Positions 26,601-40,039 are shown, numbered from the stretch's first letter. The stretch is DNA of 64,000 nucleotides from Bugula neritina (GCA_964035545.1 OZ037767.1:15067998-15131997); one strand, 5' to 3'. Notes: a model not told the origin generated them from the letters alone. Numbers and translations are program-made.

Positions 26601-29600
26601 CAGGAACTAAGCATCCTATTTTCTTATATTGCCATGGTAACGCTTTCACCAGGTGAATAGCTGCTTTCTATCCTATTTCAGTCTAACTACTAGGAATATA
26701 TGAGCTAGCTGTACTGCTTACAATAGTTCAGCTCACTGTTGTACTATTTTTTACACTAATATGTTTTCATCACAAATCACAAATGTTGTTAGGTCACCTG
26801 ACCCTTAGGATTTCAAACATGTTTGCGCAAGCATGTGAATGTGACATCTTTGCACATCTGTTTTATATTAATATGATATTTGAAACTTAAAGGCCCTTCT
26901 ATAAAGGATTATTTCCAGTGATGCCTCATGACTCATCAATATGTATCCATTTCTTGTTTCCTGTAGATCTACGAGTCACCGAGTTGCTTTGTACAAGCTT
27001 CTGGCCTCCTTGGGCTTCCATGTTATTTCGTTTGATTATAGAGGTAAGTTTGTACTCGTAATATATAACGTGTATATACTTACACTCATAATATATAATA
27101 TATATATACTTACTCTTACTTATACTCATCATATATAACATGTATATACTTACACTCATAATATATAACACGTATATACTTATGCTCAAAATATAGAATT
27201 GGTATGAATGTGTTACAATAAGTTATGAGTTAAAATAATATTATGACTTGGCTAGATTAGATTTTACAGGAGAGCCATGAAGTAAACTAAACTTACATAA
27301 CCGAGTATTAAAGTCTTCCACTACCACAATTCACCATTAGGAAGCTATAGGCTGGCTTTTTTAACCATTACAATGTGTTGTACTCTGTAATAATATATTA
27401 TGTAATATTTAATAACAAAAGTGTTTGAAAACACCATTTAGCATTCAAAAGACTACATTTTTTTCATACAATTAATTTTTTTTGCTGGTGTGCTTATAAT
27501 AATTTAGAGTAAATCTAGTTTCAAACAAGATGGCAGAAGACATTAAGGAAGTTTAGAAACTTTAAATATTTTAGCACAGTTGTGGATGAAACGTTCAAAC
27601 TGATTGCTTTACTTGTTTTTTTGGAGTTGTCTCATTTTATCCCTGCTTGTGGACTAGATAGCCTGTAAATTCTAGTTTATAATCATTTTATGTGCAGGTT
27701 ATGGGGACTCATCTGGCACCCCCACATCTGAAGATGGTTTAGTAACAGATGCAGTTACTTTATATTTATGGCTGAGAGAGAAAGCTGGGTCAGATGTTCC
27801 AATATATGTGTGGGGTCACTCACTGGGCTCTGGGTTGGTACACCGCTAATTGGAGTTGTCATTTCATTTGCTCTAGTTGAAGAAACTACATATATTTAAA
27901 CCTATACACTCTCATCACCAGTTAGCTTATAGAATTGATAAAATTGAGAAATTCTGTTGGAATTTAATTAATTACCTCAAGTTTATAGTTCCCATCCCTG
28001 TGAGAACCTCTGAGGGAAAGTTTTTTCTTGATAAATTGGGCTAAGGACTTATTCGCTACCGTATCTAGGCTAGTGGGCAGGTATTAAATCATAATGTACT
28101 ATTAACATTAACTGCACTATTATATATCTTGTTGAGGTAATTATTTGGGGAGCAGCTGTGGTTTAGGGGGTTGGAGCGTTTGTCTAGTTGACACAAAGTA
28201 ATGAGTTTGAGCCCCATTATAAGCCAGTGGTGATGTTAGGAAGAGCATCTAGTCATACTTTTTCCTGTGCCCCATCTGAATAAATCCTTAGCCCGGTTTA
28301 ACAAAAAACCCTTTCATCAGGGAGTTTCTCACAGATATAGTGACAATAAGCTTGCGTGAGTTTTTTTGTCTATAAATACACTTTATGTCTTCTATAAACA
28401 CACTGGTTTTCTCTAGGGTGGGCACTAAAGCTGTGAGATATCTCAACGAGAAGAAGGAGTATCCAGCTGGACTCATTCTAGAAGCTCCTTTCAACAGCAT
28501 CTACGATGTGGCTCGGAGTAATCCTCTCCTGAAGGTGGTGTCTCGACTCTGGTGGTACGAGGGCGCTCTACAGACTACTATGGAGCTGAACAACATCTAC
28601 TTTAAAACAGATGAAAAGTGAGTAGCTGTTTGGTCCAAGTGTAGAATGACTATGTCAAGGTTGACTCTGTGTGACAGTTTACCTACGGCTGTCTTTCTGG
28701 CCATGATTCAATGTTGAAAGACAGCTCAGCCGCTGCTTTTACGTCTATACAAGTTATGGGGAACTGAAATAAGTATTCCACTTTATCTAGGGAATATTGG
28801 AATCATTGAAATTTTATGATGCTATCAACTGTAAAATGCACTTTAACTGCTGGATTGTTTAGAGCTAAGGCTATTACTAAGAACTATTACTAAGTCGCAC
28901 TTTTATTTTAGCATATGCCACGTTGAGACTCCTGTGCTGATTCTACACGCAGAAGACGATGAAATAGTTCCTGTAGAGTTGGCTTACAAGGTACTGTCAG
29001 TCTACAGTGACACTACAGCCCTTTTAGGGGGAATAACTCCTTATAGAAAATATTTTAATGCTTGCAGCTACCCATTAATTGTGATAACAGATACATGTAT
29101 AGTCTAATGCCAATCTGAAACATTGACAATAAATGTTTTTAATTGTTTTATTGCACTATTAAGAGATCAAATCCCACTAGTTGGTAAACTAAAAGTGTAT
29201 ATCTTGCTGAACCGTGAATATTTAAACCAACTTTTTTTCAACCATTCAGAACAATTGGCTAATTTGCAATGAAATGTAAACTGATATACAAGATTTTTAC
29301 ACTACAATAATTCGGAAAAACATATAAATTGGTGCCCAAAATTGGATGGCCTATTACTGTAGACTATCTACCTGACCATTGAAACATTCTTCACGTGCTA
29401 TTTGGTATATTAACAGTTGTACGAATCCAGTAAGAGGAGACCTCCCACCTTCCCCTCAGTCACTCTGCACGTGTTCCCTTATGAAAGAGGACTGTTACAC
29501 AAATATATATACACAGCTGAAGAACTTCCTTCTCTTATACGGTAAGTGTCACTATTCTAGGAAGTTGGTTTTTGTGTTTGCGGCAAACATTGTTGTTTAC

Positions 29601-29685
29601 TAGCAAGTGTAGGTGAAGTTAGATTTTATTCATTCATTTGTATTGTTTTTTTAGAACTTTCATGGATGATTCTAGAAGAAATTGA
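23692..29685 (+). CDS. ABHD12: ABHD12-like lysophosphatidylserine lipase (alpha/beta hydrolase), 11 exons
   Basis: Exons: 23692-23707, 24840-24939, 25641-25762, 25969-26077, 26536-26652, 26967-27043, 27698-27833, 28417-28617, 28912-28990, 29417-29541 and 29655-29685. All junctions are GT-AG and in phase, giving 370 codons plus stop. The first exon is only 16 nt, but its phase fits exactly. Residues about 46-66 form one transmembrane segment. The hydrolase core follows, with the nucleophile elbow GHSLGSG (S222), the acid in AEDDEIVP (D308/D309) and the catalytic histidine in LLHKYI (H347), the classic Ser-Asp-His triad. ABHD12 enzymes are ER-membrane lipases that hydrolyse lysophosphatidylserine and related lipids. 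Intron 2 holds a foldback MITE, intron 6 a minisatellite and intron 7 a SINE. It converges with PPCDC. Confidence 0.94.
25058..25468. mobile_element. Foldback MITE, copy A (ABHD12 intron 2)
   Basis: Two arms of about 150 bp are inverted relative to each other. The left arm starts GTCGTTTTACTTAAATTAGT and passes through a CTTCAGTTTTTAGCTATTTTT tract; the right arm ends in the complementary sequence. The centre near 25225-25290 is not self-complementary. There is no coding capacity. A related copy lies at about 37578-37979. No target-site duplication was clear. Confidence 0.78.
27050..27195. repeat. Minisatellite in ABHD12 intron 6
   Basis: About four imperfect units of roughly 31-42 bp contain ATATATAAC(A/G)(C/T)GTATATACTTA and ACACTCATA. 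They begin directly after the exon 6 donor. Confidence 0.8.
28150..28310 (+). mobile_element. tRNA-derived SINE in ABHD12 intron 7
   Basis: It begins with a tRNA-like head: an A-box-like GTGGTTTAGGGGGTTGGAGCG and, about 35 bp on, a B-box-like GAGTTTGAGCCCC (28203-28215). A body with GGAAGAGCATCTAGTCA follows, a tail motif common to several invertebrate SINE families (usually GGAAGGGCATC...). It ends near an A-rich AACAAAAAACCC. Boxes have drifted, so the copy is old. Confidence 0.7.
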
Positions 29686-29864
29686 CAGAACAGACAGACA
29701 AAACAGTTATAATCCTAATATCCCACGAAAGGAACTATTACCTAGCTATAATATAAAAATAGACATTTAATAGACGTTTTTACATGCTTTGATATAAAAT
29801 TAATTTATTTATATTTGTGTATTTAAAAGTTACTTTTTATAAATGTGAAATCATTGAACAATCG

Positions 29865-30185
29865 TATATAGTTTTACTCAATAAATTATATATATACACA
29901 TTTTAATTTTCATTAGTTGGATAAATTAGATAAATGTTGGATCACTTTCTCTACAATAGTGTCTACTTCAGCCATAGCCCCATAGCCTACTTCTCCACAG
30001 GCTAGTTTCTTTGAACAGGTGGGTATATAGTTTTACTCAATAAATTATATATATACACATTTTAATTTTCATTAGTTGGATAAATTAGATAAATGTTGGA
30101 TCACTTTCTCTACAATAGTGTCTACTTCAGCCATAGCCCCATAGCCTACTTCTCCACAGGCTAGTTTCTTTGAACAGGTGGGTAT
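29865..30185. repeat. 159-bp tandem duplication of the PPCDC 3' end
   Basis: The stretch 29865-30026 recurs with period 159 bp at 30024-30185, with almost no differences. The unit holds the last roughly 38 codons of PPCDC, its stop and 3' flank. PPCDC reads right to left, so translation ends at the first stop (30072) and the second unit becomes 3' UTR. Near-identity suggests a recent slip or unequal exchange, or an assembly error. Confidence 0.9.
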
Positions 30186-30951
30186 CTCTATGTGGCCCCA
30201 ACTAATGAGGGTATTTATCTGTGGCCGAGTTATTGGATGCTGTAGCATGAGAGTGTTCATAGCTGGCGCAAATAGTAGAGGTTTCTTAGGATCCCAGGCT
30301 CTCACCACACAAGTCTGTAAGACAACTCCAATAAGTTTTGACACTATCATATCATAGCTCCTACTTAGTAATTTAATAGAGAACATATTTTTACAGTTAT
30401 TTACCAGTAAATTGTCGCACAATCCGTTGGATATCTTTGCTAGGGAATTTGCACTCAAAGGAGCTATAACAAAGATGTCTGCCCATTTTCTAAGCTCTAT
30501 ATGTAGTACATCATCTCCCATTTTCGTCCATGTCTAAAGCAGAAACCATTTGCAAGCTGTTCAACTATGTTTCTATTTAAATATTTTATACAATATGTAG
30601 TTCTGGTGTATATGAAGTGTGGGTGTATATGTAATACAGGGTGAATAAGTTTGTAGTGTGGTTGTATATATGTAGTGTAGGTGAATAGACAGTGCAGGTG
30701 GAATATATATTATAGTTTGAGCATACAAACTGTAAAGGCAGCTGTTTTCTACTCACTTTATATTCATCAGCATCTGTGTAGTACTGCAGCACGTCAGTAG
30801 AATCTTCAAATTGTGTGAAATGTTGAGCGTGCTCAGTTAGAATCACCTTTATCACCGCATCAGGAACTCTGCTTTGCAAAGCAGCTAAAAGAGGTTTGAG
30901 TTTGACTGTAGCTACACTTCCGCAACAACCTATCAGTATTTTAGGAGCCAT
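30072..30951 (-). CDS. PPCDC: Phosphopantothenoylcysteine decarboxylase, 3 exons
   Basis: Exons: 30757-30951, 30405-30533 and 30072-30314, with GT-AG junctions, giving 188 codons plus stop. This flavoprotein of the HFCD family makes 4'-phosphopantetheine in coenzyme A synthesis. Visible signatures are the N-terminal nucleotide-fold start KILIGCCGSVATVK, the active-site histidine in VLHIELRKWAD (H76), the APLSANSLAKISNG loop, the PAMN motif (N128) and the catalytic cysteine in LACGEVGYG (C161). Intron 2 is only 90 nt, a multiple of three, and contains no stop, so the unspliced frame stays open. It starts GTAAAT and ends TTACAG, and removing it restores the family's contiguous LLTC junction. 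The 3' end is tandemly duplicated. Confidence 0.93.
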
Positions 30952-33900
30952 TCAACTAAAGCTAGCCTGGTTCTAAAAAATTGAATAAATTTAGCAAAAT
31001 ATTTTTTTCAAAAAATGTAGTTTAATTTTGCTGCATTACTGAAACATCAACCACGAATAATGTGATGCTTATATATATTATGTTTCGATGTCCAAATAAA
31101 TGTTATGCAGTAAAAATAGTATGTGCATCAGTCATAGCAAGATAAATTAGAAAAGTTAGCTAATCCCATTCACTAGTATCCATTGTTTGCAACTAATTCC
31201 GCATAAGTTAGAAGTAATATGTAATAATAAGCAAACTTGAGTGGTATGCTTATAAAAGCAATTTTATCAAATATGAATGCTTTTATTTTGATGATGATCA
31301 AGATAGTTTAAATTTCTATCAAAAATTATAAATAGAATTTAAATTTAAACAGTAAAGAACAAATAGAGTAAATTAAAGAAACTATTCAAAACAGCTTCAA
31401 AATCAATAATTACTCACAGTCAATCAATTCATTCAAATAATAATCATAATGTAATTATAAGTTCGGCTTTACTAAAAACTATACTAACTTAGTAAGAGTT
31501 CAGCTGTAAAATTATGTCTACATAAAACATTAAATCTAGCCTAAGTAGCTTCATTTTTTAAATTCAGCTGTCAATAAAAGTTACTCAAGAAACTTGAATA
31601 AATTAAAATTGATAAAAGTAAAACTAAAACATCGGTACCCAATTTCATTATTATTACTGATTATGTCTTCCGACACCACTGCATTGTGATTAGGTGTTGA
31701 AGTGAAAATTTCACTTTTAGGCTTTTTGTTGGGTTTTTCTCGTCTTCGGTTATAAACTTGGTCGCAATAACAATATTATGAATAACTAAACTAAAATAAC
31801 TATTGACGTTCAACATAGCGGAAACAATTAAGCGGAAACAATTAAAAAGAAATTATAAGTGGTTACGGTTAGCGATTATGCGTTGTAAACTGTTGTTTCA
31901 TTGGCTGTATTAACAATAGTAATAAACAATTGTATAAGAAGATAACCCTGTCCAAGCCATTAAATCGAATCTTTAGAAAATAATGAACAGCAATAATTAA
32001 TAATAACCGATGAAAGGTACCGTTCCAAAATTTCACATTGGTCAACTAATAAACTGTAAATTTTAAGCTGATCAACAATATTTCCACCAGCAACGCTTGA
32101 TACTCAATATTCATGAAGACTTTTAAACTTCTTTTCACTTGGCATATAATTAAAAGGTTAGACAATATTATATTACATTACATATATTACAATATTATAT
32201 TACATTTCCATAGTAAGTGCCACAAAAAATTTTCTTGTGATTAATAAACCAAAAACTACAAAAGTCATATCAACATTTTAGAGACTGCATGGTATGCTGT
32301 TAAATCCTGTGATATATCTCTTTTGAAACATTACTGCATTTGTAGAAAGCATTACTATGGTGCTATGCAGTAATATTTATGTACATAATTCTATTTTCTC
32401 CTCTAACATGTCTAGCTGTTTATTTTTTATTAAAGACCTTTTAACTCTGCATGCACTTAAAAAAGATTGAACCTTCATATATTATGTTTTACTGTGTATG
32501 ACATAGTTTTGTTACAGTATATATTTTCCTAGAATGTTGTTTAGAGACATAAAAAAACTGCCTATGCACAACATACTTTGCATCTGTTTAGTATCTCGTA
32601 ATTAGACATAAAAAAATCAAAGCCAATTATAAGGCAAAAGACCATAATACTGTACTATCATTGGATAGTTCTTCATCAATAAACAGGTAGTCGCCAGTGG
32701 TGGATATGAACCCCTCCTAGATGTTTCTCGTACTTCTTCCTCAAAAAACATTTTCATTAAGCCAAAAAGAAATAACAATACACCTTTTTAGTTGACACTT
32801 TTTAATTTCTGACTGATATTTTACCTTATTTCCAATTATAATTAACTTTTAACCGGCACTTTTCTTTGTAGTAATTCCTACCCTTTAGACTGTGTACTTT
32901 GAAATGAGTCTGTTTTACTCGTTACATAAAGTATAGTTGCACTGGCTACAGGTTGACACAAAAGCAAGCCTATCTTGATAAAATCATGCGCAAATTTAGA
33001 AACTACCGAGGAGTTTGTTCCTCATAATTGGGAATTGACAAATTATTTTTAATCCGTTTGAAAGCATCTGGTTAGGGAAGCATATGCCGTGTTCAATTTG
33101 TTATTCTAGCATTAACAATAACAGAATGCAATAATTATAAGTTTATGAAAGTAATTTGTTTTCTTTCTAATTACAAATATAATATTTTAGTATATATTGT
33201 AAATTTATAAGGCTTGCATTAGGAATAACGCAGCTAAAACATCATTTTCCTTAAAGTCTTAAAAATATATAAGTATAACATAATACACTATGCCAATAAA
33301 CTTATTAAAGTACCAAACAAGCTTAGCTAGTTTAAGAAAAATTACACTAGGTAAATTCCCATTATTTAGGCCTATAGAATGCTTGCTGATATTAGCTTTT
33401 GATGTAATTAAAGTAAATTATTATTTATCTTTTTAGCTAAGGATTTCTTGCCGTAAGTTTTGCTTTTATGCATGGAGAAATGTCGTAACAAACGAGTTAA
33501 ATTTTTATAGCACATAAAAATGTAATCTATAAGTCGAAGGTATTTAAACTTAGCCATTAACTCATTTTAATTAGCAATGTAGCCTAAATCTAATACAATA
33601 CAAAATATATACCAGTATATATAATATATTTTTACCATGCTGTTAATTACAGTATTTGTAAAACAAATTTTATGCTCATTAATTAAATGCAACAAATATT
33701 TATAAAATACTAATAATGTTGAATAAATAAATTTAATAATTCCTTTTCTATTTAAATGGCTGCATAATTTCTTGCAAGGTTGTATAAAGGAGTTGTGGCC
33801 TACAACTTATTATGTGTTCAATTGCCACATATGTCTTAGGAAGAAGAAAACTCCCCAAATATTCTTGGTTTGAAAATTCTAGTATAATTAAAATCACTTA

Positions 33901-36900
33901 ATATATGTCTTTGAAATGCATTTTGCCACTCTGCAAAATTGCAGGAACAAATATTGCATGAAGTAATAAATGATTTATGAAGTAATTAACAAACCAATGT
34001 AAAAACTGTTGTTGTATATAGAACACAACATATTGATTTTCTTCAATTTCCACATCAAATCTATATATTCAATTATATCTAACCAATGCTAATAAACTAA
34101 ACATGCATGCATACAAATATTTGCATCATATGCGAGTAATATTAGCTAATTAGCAACTATAGCATTTTTTTCATTATCTTTATTGCTTGCATATGTCTAA
34201 GTATTATTAAAATAAGGTTTTTATTTGCAACTTTGCACCACAAATTACATAAAATCTAAAAACTTGAGTTGTGACATGCATTAGGGCTACCTATACACAA
34301 ATAGACCTTCATAAAACTCTCAATGATTTTATTCAACTAATGTATGCAAAAGTTTTGCATTAAAACAATTCTTCTAAATCACCCTAGAGCAGGAAATTAT
34401 TACAAAAACAGCTTCTCATATATAATCTTTCTCCAGATTAATTTTTTTTCCTGTATTTAAACTAACTTAGCAAGTGAAGATTGTGATATCACTCAGGTAA
34501 TCACATATATATTATTCATAGCTGCAATACTTTAGCAATGAATAGATCATGTTTAATTTCCACTCTACCTAGCAGTTTTTCAGAATTATAGAGCTATGTA
34601 TATCGTGAAATTGGAATAGCCTAATAGTTTTACATGTGTTTATAGCTAGACAAATTAACTTAAAAAGCTTACAATAATTAGATGATATTTGCATTCTTTT
34701 GAAGGTTATGGTGAAGCTACTGCAAAACTGGCCATTAGTTTAGCATAATATGCAATGCCAGGCAAAAGCATGCCAAACAAGCAATGTTTATTTACCTTAC
34801 CAGTGCAATTTTATCACCTTAAACACAAAAGCAAGTATAAAATACACATCCATATTAGATTAACTGTCAAGTTAAAAAAAGACAACATATATTCATGAGC
34901 TGGTTCTGTTTGCACAAGTACAATTTAGACCAGCTTATTATTTAGATTGCCACAAAAATATGACGTAAAATATGTCTTTAATCATTATTTTGATATTCAC
35001 TGGTTGAAGATATTTTTTATATCCTAATATGTAAATATTGTACATAAATCTTAAAAATTAACTAGGTGAATAAGGAAAACTGCTAATTTTATGAAACTGT
35101 TATGTTAATAAAGACAATGGCTATCAACAAATCCCACCAGACCACAAACTAATTGTAAATACTAAAGCAATTATATAGTGCTATGTGTTGATCTAGCCTA
35201 GTCAATACACCACAAATATGTATTATGACATACCACATTTTAAGTACTGGGTTACCATTTATTCTAATGGGTATTTGTTTAAACTGTTATATACAGCTTT
35301 TTGCACTACCAATATACAAGCCAGTTGTTATTCTGTCACTTTTTATCTACATCTCTTTTTAATGCCAGTTACCTGTTAGCTTCAGTACAAACAGCTAAAC
35401 ATTCTACTCTACAGCCAATCTTACTGTTAACTCTTGTTTAACAATATTACAAGAATCTAAAAATTTGAGTGTGTTTTAAGTATAATATTCTATCATTATA
35501 ACTTTTAAATGAAACAATAATATGATAAATGCATTATAACTTTCTGAAAAGTTTTTTTGCAAAGTATATGTTTTTGGAAAATAGTTTTACAACATTTGCT
35601 AGGAGCATTATATTTATTCCTATCTAAAATAATTTTGTTTGAACTGCTATGTTTGTAATCATGTAATCAGAAGTAAAGCATCAGTAAAATGAGTATAAGT
35701 AGAAGCTTGACAGCTACATTAGGCATTGCTACATAGTACATAAATATATGGCCGTATTAAATACTTAGCTGCATTCACAGATAAATGCATGGCTTGGAAT
35801 TACAATACCATGAATACATTATTTATTTAGCTGGGTAACTATACAATTATGCCAAAGTGAAAAGCTTTTGGTTATTAATGCCTGAAATGTCTAACAATCT
35901 ACTTGGGAGACCACCTTGTTGTTACAGAGTGAATGAGTTATTTGTTTGGCATTTGGATGATGGCACAAAGAAAGGCTATTTGGTTTGTTACTTGAGACTA
36001 GTAGCAAACTGCTACAGTCATAGCATCTTAGAAGATTTTGCATCACTTGCTAGAATTGTACATTATTTTAATGTAGCTATTGAAATTAATATCGCACTGA
36101 AAACACAGTATTGCAAAATCTTAAGCTGTACATAATTATATTATGCATCAAAAAGTACTTCTGCTATTCGACTATCCCAGGTTTATTTTAAACTAGCACT
36201 GCCAAAGTGCCTTGACTCTATTACAGTGTTTACTAGCTAATTTTGTTCTTCTCAATAGTGAAATAGATCTATTGCAAGAAATTAATGACTAGATATAACA
36301 ATAATGATTTTTAGGCAAGACTTTCGCATCTATATTGCTCATCTGCTAGCTTGAAATACCCCTCTCCTTGGACTAATCTCAGGCTTTTCATTGTTGTTTA
36401 AACAGTTTTTAAACTCCTATTTCAATAAATCATTACCAACACTGCCTGCATGTATTAATATTCATTAGTGCCATCAATGCACTGTGGAGACAGCACCTGA
36501 TGTTCTGTATATTACATTATAGTACAGAGATACTAAATCCAAAACATCTAAAATAATTGATGCTTCTACCAGATTTTTAGCACACCTATAATATGTATTC
36601 CTGTAGTAAATATTAATAAGATGTTTTAACTGATAGTTTTTATGCCATTATAATAGTTTGATACTATAACTACAACTTGAAACTCTTTAACCAGCACATT
36701 GGTTAGTAATATTGCTTCTTGATATTTAATTGCTGGTTCACAAACTATCAATAATAGGGATGCATATCAAAACTTGACTGCATTCATAATATGATTTTAA
36801 TGCTAGGTAATGACTAAGCATGTCTGGCTGATATGAGGTGACTATTTTGTACACTGTTTAACAACATCAGCTTTTTGGGTTCATTTAAAGCATCTGCAAA

Positions 36901-37577
36901 TCTGTATTATACATAATTACTGTTAGGGCCAATTAATTAAATTGTTAACCCTGAAATGCTTTTTACACTGTAATACTAAGTAGTAAAATATATGTATATA
37001 TATATAAACTGATTGTAATTTATACATAAAATTGTACATTTAAAAAAAATCACAAAATACATAATTTATTAGCTAAATTTCAAGGCGTTTTGTAGGTAGT
37101 GGGTTAATGTCAATAGAGTAGAATCCGGGAAGTTGAGTAGCTTTATTCAAGAGGAAGGCTCTCCGACAGTTCTACCAAAGCCTAAATAACATGTATAAAA
37201 TAAAGGTTATATGCACAATTTTTTTTCCAAAACAGCCTGCAACTGTTTTGCTATTGCATATGCCCTATGCCATTCATCAAGTAGAACAATTTTAACCAGG
37301 ATATCTAGAAAAGTTGACACAAGGGCTTTATAAACTATGTAACAGTAAAACTGTGAGTAGAAATTAATTGGCACTAATGAATAATGCTTTAGGTGCTGGC
37401 AACAACCATAAAAGAAAATTTATATAACAAACAAATAGAAAAAGCACTAAACAAATCAACAGCATTATATACAATTGGGGCACATACATGAAAACAGCAG
37501 CTAGTGTCATTTTCTTAAGACAGCACTATTTTAGGTATAAATTTAAGAAGTATTAGAAAATGCAGAAATTTACTGCA
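30952..37577. other. Gene-free AT-rich intergenic region
   Basis: 6.6 kb without a recognisable gene. A 92-codon plus-strand frame at 35857-36135 has no family signature and no clear splice context. Short A- and T-runs and TATA-type dinucleotides are common (e.g. 36990-37010). Confidence 0.55.
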
Positions 37578-37979
37578 ATTGGTTCATTTTATTTAAGTTA
37601 GTACATACTGAAGATCTCAAGTTTTTGCTAATGAACATGAGTTTTGGCCCGAAACTAAAAAAATATCAATAAATACACCTAAATAATCAAGGCTCTTTTT
37701 AATTTTCTTTGATTTCCTATGCTTTTTTTCTAATTACAGCAACTTCTGACTGGGGATCGCCACGGTTAGTTTGTAACAGTAGGCAATCCAAATGAAATGA
37801 ATAAATAGGAAAAAACATGAGAAATCATGCAAAATTAAGAAGAACCTTGATTATTTAGGTGTATTTCTTGATGTCTCACTAATTTTAAGCAAAAAGCATT
37901 GTTCATTAGCAGCTAAAATGTAAAAATGGCTAAAAACTGCAGATTTCCAGTGTGTACTAAATTAAATAAAATGACTCAA
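37578..37979. mobile_element. Foldback MITE, copy B
   Basis: Inverted arms: GGTTCATTTTATTTAAGTTA on the left pairs with the ATTAAATAAAATGACTCAA type on the right. The internal tract (AATAATCAAGG, TTTTTAATTTTCTTTGAT) matches copy A at 25058-25468, but the centre differs. It ends about 80 bp before the second copy of the 8.7-kb segment. Confidence 0.7.
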
Positions 37980-38058
37980 TCACCTTTGCAACATAATTCA
38001 ATAATTGCATGGTCAAGCAGAATAAACTACAATTAACAGCAACAACAGTGTAATAGTT

Positions 38059-39930
38059 GCGTAGAAAAGTTGTACTGCAAAAAACTAAAAGAATGCAAAA
38101 TCTATAAATGTGTGCTACCAAGTAAATGCTGAACAGACATCATGAAATAGTGTACGAAATACAAACTATTAAACTTACCTGTTGATCTAATGCAGCCAAA
38201 ACCTTAAGCTTAGAGTAGTGGAATGGTGCTGTTCGATGTTGATATGCTACAAGTAGCTAAGATGACTCAAATTCTTGCCTTTAGGAGTAAGAGGCCTCAG
38301 CTCAGTTTCAACAAAACTTCCAATAATCTCAACGGATGCGCTCAATTAGGAGCCACAACAAAGCACACCCATGTCATTTTAGTAAACTCTAAAAAATGAA
38401 CGAAAATAAAACTGTTAGAGAGTAAACAGAGAAACATATAGTGATGGGGGAAAAACCTGTCAGCAAAGGTTAGATACACTCATAGCCATAACACGAAGAA
38501 AAAGATAATGAATAACAACCTATTCAAGATGACACAAGAAACCAAACAAATTTCTTTGACTAAAAATATAATTAAATACTATATTACTTGGCAAAAAATA
38601 TTTGTTTTGAACAACGTATTATTGGGAAGAATTGCCAGTGTCTTAAATTTTGAGATTAAAATTTCTGCCTTATAGCGGAAATAGAGAGGCAATCAATAGT
38701 GTACAAAACGTGTTTTCAGTCATTGGCTGTTGACTAAATTGACAAAGTTAAAGAAAGCTTCCATATCATTATTTATTTTGTTCTCAAGTGTGTGGTTACA
38801 GTTTCATGAGTCAGAAATATAATTATTTGAGATATGAAATCAAATGTAGTCAAAAGAGTGTCCTACAATTTAAAATGTAGTAATAGAGCTTTGACAATAA
38901 TTTCTTCTGCTAAGTAAAACAGGTACCATTATGTGCTACTTATCTTTTAGAGATGAACATCAAGGATGTTGAAAACAAAATAGTTGTAAATTACAGCAAA
39001 TACCTTTCTACTTACCTAACCAGAGAAAATAAGTTTTCAACCTTGCATGCACTCAGCTGGTTTTCAATGTTTGGATCAGTGACATCTTTATAACTGATAG
39101 CAGCATTATGTGATAGCTTTAGGAATTGTTACCTTAAATCTAAATTATATAAAACAAGAAGTGCAAAAATATGGCATTAGTACTCATTGCACAATACAAA
39201 CTTGCTAGAGTAGCTAATCTAGCATCACATTAATTTAAGAAAGACAAAATTTTATTACTGTTCACAAATGATGAATATTAAAATTTGAATAATTAGACAA
39301 ATTAACAATGATATTGATGCTACTTCAAACATTACCAATGGTAAACACCAAAATACTAATAGGAATAGTCATGTTAACATCAATTAGAAAAGTAAAGATA
39401 ATTTGAAAATGAGACAGTTTATAGGTCTAACTCTTATAGTTGACAAGCAATTACAGGGCAGTCATATTGATGTAGGCTACCCTCAAAATGTAGCACTTTA
39501 AAAATATTAAAAAGACAGCACATATAAGAACATAATCTTAAAAATAGGCATATGTGACACCTATATTTTGATTAACAAAGAAATCTTCTTTACTTTATTA
39601 ATATAGCTCATATAATGGTATTCTGTCTTAGTATGTTATTTTAATACTTGAAATCTAATCAGCTACAGAAAAGTACTTCAATTCAAAGGCCTTCATAATT
39701 ATTCTTTAGTTTGCTATTTAAATAGACAGTAAGGTTGATGAATAAAATAAAAGTTAGTAAAGTAAAAACTAAATAAATTGAGAATAATATCTCCACTCTA
39801 AGGTTATAATCCTTATAAATTAACATTTTAATACTCCTGTTATCCTTAGGTATAGTTGTTAGCAATTTAACTATGAGCTCGAAGCCAAATGTCAGTATCA
39901 GCATCCCCATTACATTGACTAAGACTGACT
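38059..39930 (+). repeat. 8.7-kb duplicated segment, copy 2, left part
   Basis: Matches 1-1863 in direct orientation with a few substitutions and indels (for example a short deletion near 38427 and a short insertion near 39400). It stops at the Polinton; its last six bases are one half of the CTGACT target duplication. Confidence 0.93.
39925..39930 (+). other. Polinton target-site duplication, left
   Basis: CTGACT immediately before the left TIR. It is repeated at 54426-54431 after the right TIR and present once at 1858-1863 in the empty copy. Six bp is the size expected for a Polinton integrase. Confidence 0.96.
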
Positions 39931-40039
39931 AGTAGTAGTAGGTGGATGGTCCTAGGACAACCCTTCCCCCGTCGAGTCTTTGACTCTCCGGTGTCAGGGA
40001 TTGTCCTAGGACGCATCCACCTACTACTACTCTATTAGT
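39931..40039 (+). repeat. Left terminal inverted repeat, itself a near-palindrome
   Basis: All 109 bp match the reverse complement of 54317-54425. The outer 101 bp (39931-40031) fold back on themselves. AGTAGTAGTAGGTGGATG at the outside pairs with CATCCACCTACTACTACT at the inside, then GTCCTAGGACAA with TTGTCCTAGGAC. A small GAGTC-TTT-GACTC hairpin forms the tip. One unpaired base and some mismatches lie in the middle of the stem. Confidence 0.95.

Noticed and set aside
35857-36135. 92-codon plus-strand ORF as a gene
   Set aside because: No recognisable motif, no splice or promoter support, in AT-rich intergenic DNA.
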